In this document: one piece after another, positions 58,361 through 64,000 of the stretch | Layout of the letters: every line of letters starts with the position of its first letter | How positions within the stretch are numbered: position 1 is the first letter of the stretch | Source of the DNA: Cellulomonas sp. S1-8 | GTDB lineage: Bacteria; Actinomycetota; Actinomycetes; Actinomycetales; Cellulomonadaceae | Direction: 5' to 3' | NCBI RefSeq assembly: GCF_026184235.1 | Contig: NZ_CP110806.1 | Coordinates: forward strand, 4,402,001 to 4,466,000 | DNA: 64,000 nt | Notes under the pieces: generated by a model | Database searches by the model: none | Told to the model about the DNA's origin: nothing | The model's input: the letters and a program-made list of their open reading frames with translations, nothing else | Program-made: the position numbers and the translations under genes

Positions 58361-60700
58361 TCACATCTGCATGTCCACGAACCGCGAGTAGTGCCCCTGG
58401 AACGCGACGGTGATGGTGTCCGTCGGGCCGTTACGGTGCTTCGCCACGATCAGGTCAGCCTCGCCCGCACGGGGCGATTCCTTCTCATAGGCATCTTCAC
58501 GATGCAAAAGAATAACCATGTCCGCATCTTGCTCGATGCTGCCCGATTCGCGAAGGTCGCTCATCTGCGGCTTCTTGTCCGTGCGCTGCTCGGGACCACG
58601 GTTCAGCTGCGAGATCGCGATCACGGGGACCTCGATCTCCTTCGCGAGCAGCTTGAGGGCTCGCGAGAACTCCGATACCTCCTGCTGGCGGGACTCGACG
58701 CGCTTGCCGGACGTCATGAGCTGCAGGTAGTCGATGACGACCAGCTTGAGGTCGTGGCGCTGCTTGAGGCGCCGGCACTTGGCGCGGATCTCCATGAGCG
58801 ACATGTTGGGCGAGTCGTCGATGAACAGCGGGGCCTCGCTGATGCGGCCCATGGTCGCGGCGATCTTCGCCCAGTCGTCCTCGGCCATGGCACCCGTGCG
58901 CAGCTTCTGCAGGTGCACGCGCGCCTCGGCGGACAGCAGACGCATCGTGATCTCGTTGCGGCTCATCTCGAGCGAGAAGACGACGGCCGCCATGTTGTGC
59001 TTGATGGCCGACGACCGCACGATGTCGATGCCGAGCGTGGAGTTGTGTGTGGGGATCATCGACGGGCCCGCGAGGTACAGGTGCGAGGCGTGGTCGATCT
59101 CGACGCAACGCACCGGGACCGACGCCACCGGCTCGACCGACACGACGAAGCGCTGGTGCAGTCGCTGCGTGGACGGACGGCGCCGCTCCTTGTGCACGAG
59201 CTTCTTGCGCTCGAGCGCGAACACGTCGTCGTCCGTCGTGAACGTGATCGTGAAGCACGTCGACGACGCGGCCGAGCGCCCCCGCACCTGCTTGACGGAC
59301 CACCCCGTCCGGTATCCGAGCGAGTGCACCAGCTCGCGGACGTCGCGTGCCAGTCGCTCGTCCGTGACGGCGAACTGCACCGACCCGGTCGGGTTCACCG
59401 TCCCGCTGGTGTCGAGCAGGCCTGCGAGCAGGTCACGACGCTGCGCTTCGCTCCCCCGCAGGTAGTCGACCGGGATGTGCCGGCGAACCAGGACACCGAT
59501 CGCCTCGAACCCGGCCTTCGCCTGCGACGGCTCGTACCCCCGCCCCTCGATCCGCATCGCGATCTCAGGGTCCGCGCTCGTGAACCGCGCCGACGAGGAG
59601 TGCCCGTCGCCCAGCCACACCCCCAGCAGGTACGGGTCGACCAGCAGGTCCCGCTCGGGCAGCGACAGCGGCGCGGCCGTCGCGACAGCGTGGTTGGCCC
59701 GCCCGTCCGATGTCGCGCACCGCACCGTCGCAGCCAGCTGCTCGGTCGTCCTGACCCCAAAGTCGGCGCCCACCCGACGCTCCGCCCGCGTCCGCGTCAC
59801 CCACTGGTGCTGCGCGTCCGCGACGACCGTCGAGCCGTCGTCGAAGGTCACGCGGTAGCAGGGGCGGTCGACCATGACGTCGGTGGTACGGACGACGCGC
59901 GTGATGGTGCCGTCCGCGGCGATCAGCCGGTCCCCGGCCCGCACCTCGCCCATCGTCGTCCACCCCGTGGGCGTGGGCAGCGGGGTGTCGAGCGCGAGCG
60001 CCTTGCCGATAGCCGGACGCGCCGCCAGCACGATCATCTGCCCCGGGTGGAGCCCGTTCGTCAGCCGGTCGAGATCAGCGAAGCCCGTCGGCACGCCGAT
60101 CATGCCCTCCCCGCGGTGGCCGGCGCGCTCGATCTCGTCGACGGTCCCGCCGATGACCTCGGACAGCGGCAGGTAGTCCTCAGACGCTCGACGCTCGGTG
60201 ACCGCGTACACCTCGGCCTGCGCGTTGTTGACCAGCTCGTCGACGTCGCCGCCGTCGGTCGCGTAGCCGAGCTGCACGATGCGCGTGCCCGCCTCGACGA
60301 GCTTGCGCAGGATCGAGCGCTCGCGCACGATCCGCGCGTAGAAGCCCGCGTTGGCGGCGGTCGGCACACCCGCGATGAGCGTGTGCAGGTACGACGGGCC
60401 GCCGATGCGGGTGATCTCGCCGCGCTTGGTCAGCTCGTCGGAGACGGTGATGGCGTCGGCGGGCTCGCCGCGCCCGTACAGGTCGAGGACCGCGTCGTAG
60501 ATGACCTCGTGCGCGGGGCGGTAGAAATCGGTGCCCTTGATCTGCTCGATGACGTCGGCGATGGCGTCCTTGCTGATCATCATGCCGCCGAGCACGGACC
60601 GCTCGGCCTCGAGGTCCTGCGGCGGGGTGCGGTCGAAACCGCTGCCGCTGCTGCGCCCGCTGTCCGGCGGCGCGCCGTACTCGAGGTCCTCGATGGTCAC
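58361..60700 (-). CDS. dnaB: Replicative DNA helicase DnaB, with in-frame intein
   Basis: 779 aa precursor; 459 aa after splicing, normal for DnaB. N-terminal DnaB domain: PPQDLEAERSVLGGMMISKD, HEVIYDAVLDLYGRGEPADA. The P-loop AARPAIGK (residues 226-233) is cut after Lys233 by a 320-residue intein and resumes with STLGIDIVRSSA at 554. Later helicase motifs: VVFSLEMSRNEI, LKLVVIDYLQLM, SQLNRGPEQR, SDLRESGSIEQDADMV. The helicase is active only after splicing. It lies downstream of ssb, rpsR and rplI on the same strand. Confidence 0.97.
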   Translation of the reverse strand: MTIEDLEYGAPPDSGRSSGSGFDRTPPQDLEAERSVLGGMMISKDAIADVIEQIKGTDFYRPAHEVIYDAVLDLYGRGEPADAITVSDELTKRGEITRIGGPSYLHTLIAGVPTAANAGFYARIVRERSILRKLVEAGTRIVQLGYATDGGDVDELVNNAQAEVYAVTERRASEDYLPLSEVIGGTVDEIERAGHRGEGMIGVPTGFADLDRLTNGLHPGQMIVLAARPAIGKALALDTPLPTPTGWTTMGEVRAGDRLIAADGTITRVVRTTDVMVDRPCYRVTFDDGSTVVADAQHQWVTRTRAERRVGADFGVRTTEQLAATVRCATSDGRANHAVATAAPLSLPERDLLVDPYLLGVWLGDGHSSSARFTSADPEIAMRIEGRGYEPSQAKAGFEAIGVLVRRHIPVDYLRGSEAQRRDLLAGLLDTSGTVNPTGSVQFAVTDERLARDVRELVHSLGYRTGWSVKQVRGRSAASSTCFTITFTTDDDVFALERKKLVHKERRRPSTQRLHQRFVVSVEPVASVPVRCVEIDHASHLYLAGPSMIPTHNSTLGIDIVRSSAIKHNMAAVVFSLEMSRNEITMRLLSAEARVHLQKLRTGAMAEDDWAKIAATMGRISEAPLFIDDSPNMSLMEIRAKCRRLKQRHDLKLVVIDYLQLMTSGKRVESRQQEVSEFSRALKLLAKEIEVPVIAISQLNRGPEQRTDKKPQMSDLRESGSIEQDADMVILLHREDAYEKESPRAGEADLIVAKHRNGPTDTITVAFQGHYSRFVDMQM
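59042..60001 (-). other. Class 3 intein with LAGLIDADG endonuclease inside DnaB
   Basis: 320 aa (DnaB 234-553) starting with Ala (ALALDTPLPTPTGW) instead of Cys or Ser and ending PTHN before Ser. Class 3 inteins start differently and use the W-C-T set: here W67 in AQHQW (block B), C299 in VPVRCVEIDH (block F), T318 in IPTHN (block G), all present. Endonuclease blocks DPYLLGVWLGDG and DLLAGLLDTSG give a dodecapeptide homing nuclease with both acidic residues. Insertion between the Lys and Ser/Thr of the P-loop is the common dnaB-b site. Confidence 0.92.
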
Positions 60701-60878
60701 CTGTCACCCACTCCTGCTTGTCCCCACCCGTTGAACACGTGTTCTACCGGGACCCTCTGACAGCCGCCCTCCAGCGCTCCCCTGCCGGACGACGACACCC
60801 CCGGGGACCTGCCCTCGCGAGGCTAGGCCCGGAACCCCCGGGACCCAAACGGGTGTGTGCACGACCCGGTGGACGACC

Positions 60879-60933
60879 TGTGGACAAGCCCTCTGGCCCT
60901 GTGTGCACAGGTTGGGGATAGGCCTGTGGACAA
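60879..60933. promoter_or_regulatory. Pair of DnaA boxes upstream of dnaB
   Basis: TGTGGACAA occurs at 60879-60887 and 60925-60933; its complement TTGTCCACA is the actinobacterial DnaA box. CTGTCCACA at 61153-61161 is a one-mismatch copy. They lie in the 478-bp gap between the divergent dnaB and MATE genes, which also has several GTGTGCAC repeats and is otherwise empty. They may regulate dnaB; the gap is not AT-rich, so it is no clear replication origin. Confidence 0.6.
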
Positions 60934-61178
60934 CCCGGGTGAGAGCGCCATACACGCGCTCCCACCGGCGCATACGCTGTGCACGTGCTGTGGAACAAGG
61001 AAGATTCGCCCGGAGTTCACCAGGTGGACATCTGAGCCGCCCCCCGGACGCCCCCGGCCCGGTTCCCCCCGACCCTCCACCCCCCGCTGGGCCACCCGGG
61101 GGACGGACAGACCACCCCGAATCCGGCCCGGTCGACGACGACGCACCCCCCGCTGTCCACAGGCCCCACCCACCGGGT

Positions 61179-62483
61179 GTGGATCGCCAGATCCTCGCCC
61201 TCGCGGTCCCCGCCCTCGGCGCCCTCGTCGCCGAGCCCCTGTTCGTCCTCGTCGACTCCGCGATGGTCGGCCACCTCGGCACCGACTCCCTCGCCGGGCT
61301 CGCCCTGGCCTCCACCGTCCTGGTGACCGTGATCGGTCTGTGCGTCTTCCTCGCCTACGCGACCACCGCGGCCGTCGCGCGGCGGCTCGGCGCCGGCGAC
61401 ACCCGCGGCGCGATGCAGACCGGCGTCGACGGCATGTGGCTCGGCCTCGGCCTGGGTGCCCTCCTCGCGCTCGCGACGTGGGCAGCCGCACCCTGGCTCG
61501 TCGCGACGCTCGGCGCCGACGGCGCGGTCGCGCAGCAGGCCGTGACCTACCTGCGCTGGTCCGTGCCGGGCCTGCCCGGCATGCTGCTCGTCCTGGCGGC
61601 CACCGGCGCGCTGCGCGGCCTGCAGGACACCCGCACGCCCCTCGTCGTCGCCGCGTGCGGTGCGGTCGCCAACGCGGTCCTCAACGCCGTCCTCATCTAC
61701 GGCCTCGGGATGGGCATCGCGGGCTCCGGCCTCGGGACGGCCCTCGCGCAGCTCGGCATGGCCGCGTGGCTCGTCGTCGTGGTCGTCCGCGGCGCCCGAC
61801 GTGCGGGCGCACGACTCACCCCGGCCGCCGGCGGCATCTGGGCCAACGCGCGCGCCGGCACGCCGCTGCTCGTCCGCACCGCGACGCTGCGCCTGGCCAT
61901 CCTCCTGACGGTCGCCATCGCGACCGGCCTCGGCCCGACGGCCCTCGCCGGGCACCAGGTCGTCAACGCCGTCTGGGCGCTGGCCGCGTTCGCACTCGAC
62001 GCCCTCGCCATCGCCGCGCAGGCCCTCGTCGGCCACGCCCTGGGCTCCCGCGACGTCGCCCGCACCCGCGCCGTCCTGCGCCGCACCCTGCAGTGGGGGG
62101 TCGGCGCGGGGGCCGTCCTGGGCGTCGTCCTCGGCGCGGGCGCCCCGCTGTACGTGCGCATCTTCTCCCCCGACGCCGACGTGCAGCGCGCCGCCGTCGT
62201 CGGCCTCGTCGTCGCCGCCGTGGCGCTGCCCATGGCCGGCTGGGTGTTCGTCCTCGACGGCGTCCTCATCGGCGCCGGCGACGGGCCGTTCCTCGCCTGG
62301 GCGGGCGTCGCGACCCTCGTCGCCTACGTCCCCGCGGCGCTGGCCGTCCGCGCGTGGGCGCCGCCGGGTGCGGCGGGGCTCGCGTGGCTGTGGATCGCGT
62401 TCGCCGTCGTCTTCATGGCCGCACGCGCCCTCACGACGGGCCTGCGGGCGCGCGGCACGACGTGGATGGTCGTCGGCGGCTGA
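61179..62483 (+). CDS. MATE-family efflux transporter (DinF-like)
   Basis: 434 aa from GTG 61179, which puts the family start DRQILALAVPALGALVAEPL at the N terminus; the longer open frame upstream is Pro-rich and unlikely. Twelve helices in two bundles with LFVLVDSAMVGHLGTDSLAG LALASTV (split here), ARRLGAGD, GALRGLQDTRTPL, GHQVVNAVWALAAFALDALA IAAQALVGHALG (split here). Drug/cation antiporter of the membrane; substrate unknown. Divergent from dnaB. This dnaB-MATE adjacency is widespread in Cellulomonadaceae-type genomes (from memory). Confidence 0.92.
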   Translation: MDRQILALAVPALGALVAEPLFVLVDSAMVGHLGTDSLAGLALASTVLVTVIGLCVFLAYATTAAVARRLGAGDTRGAMQTGVDGMWLGLGLGALLALATWAAAPWLVATLGADGAVAQQAVTYLRWSVPGLPGMLLVLAATGALRGLQDTRTPLVVAACGAVANAVLNAVLIYGLGMGIAGSGLGTALAQLGMAAWLVVVVVRGARRAGARLTPAAGGIWANARAGTPLLVRTATLRLAILLTVAIATGLGPTALAGHQVVNAVWALAAFALDALAIAAQALVGHALGSRDVARTRAVLRRTLQWGVGAGAVLGVVLGAGAPLYVRIFSPDADVQRAAVVGLVVAAVALPMAGWVFVLDGVLIGAGDGPFLAWAGVATLVAYVPAALAVRAWAPPGAAGLAWLWIAFAVVFMAARALTTGLRARGTTWMVVGG

Positions 62484-62603
62484 GGCGCGCGCCCGTATCC
62501 GTCGCGACCGCCACACCCACCCGCCCGTCGTCTGACCCGCGACCTCCGGGCCCACGACCCGGCCACGACCTGGCCGACCCCAGGTCGCGCCACTCGAGCG
62601 ACA

Positions 62604-62972
62604 TCAGTCGCCGCCACCCCCGCCACCGCCGTCCCCGCCGCCACCCGAGGCGCCTCCCGACGAGTCCGCGCCGTCGCCGTCCGAGCCGTGCCGTCCGTCC
62701 CCACCACCGCCACCCGCGGTCCCCGACGAGCCGTCCGCCCCACGCCCCGCGCGCTGCTTGCCCCCGGACGACGTCGCCCAGCTCGCGGACATCGCCATGA
62801 ACACGATCCCCAGGACGAAGAACGCGGTGCCGCTCCCCGAGCCGTTGTTGCCCATCTGCGCGAGCCCGATGACGAAGAACGCCGCGCCGATGGCGACGAA
62901 CGCCCCGGCCTGCTCCGGCTTCTTCCGGGTGCCGTCGTCCTCGGTCTCGTCCGGCTGCGGCTGCTCGCTCAT
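62604..62972 (-). CDS. Small two-helix membrane protein with Gly/Ser-rich tail
   Basis: 122 aa from ATG 62972 (GGAGGAG upstream). Charged start EQPQPDETEDDGTRKKPEQ, helices AFVAIGAAFFVIGLAQMG and TAFFVLGIVFMAMSASWA, then a tail of about 50 residues dominated by G, S and D. No family name known. Between rplI and dnaB on their strand, but separated from rplI by a terminator. Confidence 0.6.
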   Translation of the reverse strand: MSEQPQPDETEDDGTRKKPEQAGAFVAIGAAFFVIGLAQMGNNGSGSGTAFFVLGIVFMAMSASWATSSGGKQRAGRGADGSSGTAGGGGGDGRHGSDGDGADSSGGASGGGGDGGGGGGGD

Positions 62973-63100
62973 CCGTGCTCCTCCTGGTGACGTGTTGCCT
63001 GCCGCCACGCTACGACGCCAGGACCCGACTTCCCCACCGACCCGAGACCGATCTTCCGCTCCGCCCGGGGACGGAGGTGACCACCTGGGGCCGGACGTGA

Positions 63101-63136
63101 CGAAGCCCCGCACCGGGCGACCGGTACGGGGCTTCG
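63101..63136. terminator. Terminator after rplI
   Basis: CGAAGCCCCG-x-ACCGG and its complement flank the loop GCGA: 15 of 16 bases pair. It starts 27 bases beyond the rplI stop codon on the minus strand. Confidence 0.85.
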
Positions 63137-63162
63137 TCGAGCTCGCGCGTGCGCGAGTCAGG

Positions 63163-63612
63163 TCAGATCGCGACGACCTTGACGGTCACCGCGGCCGAGA
63201 CCTCGGGGTGCAGACGGACGTGCACCGTGTAGTCACCGGTCGACTTGATCGCCTGGGCGACCTCGATCTTGCGCTTGTCGACGGCCGGGGCACCGGCGGC
63301 CTTGATCGCCGCGGCGATCTCGGCCGTGGTGACGGCGCCGAACAGCCGGCCGGACTCGCCGGCCTTGGCCGAGACCGTGACGGGGTTGGCCTGCAGGGAG
63401 TCCCGCACGGCCTTCGCGTCGTCGAGCGTGGCGATCTCGCGCGTCTTGCGTGCGCGACGGATCGCGGAGACGTTCTTCTCGGCACCCTTGGTCCACGGCG
63501 TGGCCAGGCTGCGCGGGACGAGGTAGTTACGGGCGTACCCGTCCTTCACCTCGACGATGTCTCCAGGGGCACCGAGACCGGTGACCTCGTGGGTCAGGAT
63601 GATCTTCGCCAT
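63163..63612 (-). CDS. rplI: 50S ribosomal protein L9
   Basis: 149 aa, same length as E. coli L9. [37 protein letters not shown] (split here) is the conserved N-terminal domain including the L9 signature; C-terminal domain [20 protein letters not shown] and [11 protein letters not shown]. Binds 23S rRNA near the base of the L1 stalk. Last gene of the rpsF-ssb-rpsR-rplI type operon, 14 bases after rpsR. Confidence 0.98.
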   Translation of the reverse strand: MAKIILTHEVTGLGAPGDIVEVKDGYARNYLVPRSLATPWTKGAEKNVSAIRRARKTREIATLDDAKAVRDSLQANPVTVSAKAGESGRLFGAVTTAEIAAAIKAAGAPAVDKRKIEVAQAIKSTGDYTVHVRLHPEVSAAVTVKVVAI

Positions 63613-63626
63613 GGGTCAGTCCTTTC

Positions 63627-63863
63627 TCAGCGAGCCGACGACGAGTACGGCAGGAGTGCCATCTCGCGCGCGTTCTTGACGGCACGGGCGATCTGGCGCT
63701 GCTCCTGCACGGAGACACCGGTCACGCGACGCGCACGGATCTTCCCGCGGTCGGAGATGAACTTGCGGAGCAGAGCCGTGTCCTTGTAGTCCACCGTGTC
63801 GATCTTGGCGGCCTTGAGGGGGTTCTGCTTCTTCTTGGGCTTGCGGACGACGGGCTTGGCCAT
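63627..63863 (-). CDS. rpsR: 30S ribosomal protein S18
   Basis: 78 aa. [40 protein letters not shown] (split here) is the complete S18 core. Lacks the N-terminal zinc Cys set, so it is of the Cys-minus type, common in the main operon copy of actinobacteria, which may have a second S18. Sits between ssb and rplI on the minus strand. Confidence 0.98.
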   Translation of the reverse strand: MAKPVVRKPKKKQNPLKAAKIDTVDYKDTALLRKFISDRGKIRARRVTGVSVQEQRQIARAVKNAREMALLPYSSSAR

Positions 63864-63940
63864 CGCGGTGCTCCTTCGGATGTGGAGCCCCGAGCGTTGC
63901 CGTGCTCGGGGATGCGTTGTTCAGGGGTGCGAGGCGCCGA

Positions 63941-64000
63941 TCAGAACGGAGGCTCGTCGGAGTAGCCGCCGCCGGACCCACCACCCGTGGGCGTGGCCCA
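63941..64000 (-). CDS. ssb: Single-stranded DNA-binding protein, C-terminal end (cut by window end)
   Basis: The last 19 residues read WATPTGGGSGGGYSDEPPF. The acidic end DEPPF, after a Gly-rich linker, is the protein-interaction tip of bacterial SSB. The gene continues beyond the window. Position upstream of rpsR fits the conserved rpsF-ssb-rpsR-rplI order. Confidence 0.93.
   Translation of the reverse strand, partial: WATPTGGGSGGGYSDEPPF

Noticed and set aside
60701..61178. Chromosomal replication origin
   Set aside because: Only two to three DnaA boxes, no AT-rich unwinding region and no dnaA/dnaN nearby; the genes around belong to the rplI-dnaB region instead.

Overview
High-GC actinobacterial chromosome, most like Cellulomonas or a close relative (inference). 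The signs are third-position GC bias, many GTG starts, secreted multidomain GH5, GH9 and GH10 polysaccharidases with CBM2 modules and Pro-Thr linkers, an LAXTG sortase-type surface protein, TTGTCCACA-type DnaA boxes, and a ssb-rpsR-rplI-dnaB neighbourhood.

Layout. 0-4.7 kb: end of a flavin oxidase, an ALF-repeat surface protein, an ArsR/AHSA1/reductase operon, and a divergent aldo-keto reductase/HxlR pair. 4.7-15.2 kb: secreted GH5 cellulase, TetR, subtilase, TetR, GH10 xylanase and a VOC/pterin-dehydratase-like fusion. 15.3-24.7 kb: a galactoside module. On the minus strand GH36 alpha-galactosidase is followed by a binding lipoprotein and two permeases; divergently, a ROK repressor, galactokinase and a UDP-sugar pyrophosphorylase-type enzyme take galactose into UDP-sugars. 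24.7-29.1 kb: MarR/hydrolase pair with twin operators, YnfA, GH9 cellulase. 29.1-35.5 kb: accessory region with MazF, a SpoIIE/PP2C phosphatase gene split by a 2.56-kb insertion, an immunity-like/ParB-like fusion and peptidase E. 35.6-49.2 kb: small metabolic genes, lipoproteins, an AbiE-like two-gene cassette, a frameshifted ECF sigma gene with its membrane partner, several SDR/TetR pairs, a secreted beta-trefoil lectin and a decayed vapBC. 49.3-54 kb: GrpB family, universal stress protein with APC permease, NUDIX with HAD. 54-56.7 kb: a TROVE (Ro60) protein with four tandem Y-RNA-like structures upstream. 56.8-64 kb: DinB protein, intein-containing dnaB, MATE transporter, rplI, rpsR and the end of ssb.

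Most notable. (1) Four tandem Y RNA candidates, two with circularly permuted tRNA-like modules, precede a Ro60 orthologue. (2) A SpoIIE phosphatase gene is split by an element bounded by GCACCC; joining the halves at that hexamer restores the reading frame, and the element ends in what looks like a serine-recombinase remnant and carries three unfamiliar genes (membrane protein, DUF4145-like protein, membrane protein). (3) DnaB carries a class 3 (Ala1, W-C-T) intein in its P-loop. (4) A short motif containing TGTCGAGATG recurs in intergenic DNA from 48 to 58 kb. Several reading frames (SpoIIE 5' half, AbiEii-like, sigma factor, VapC) are broken by single small indels; whether these are real or sequencing errors cannot be told from the sequence.
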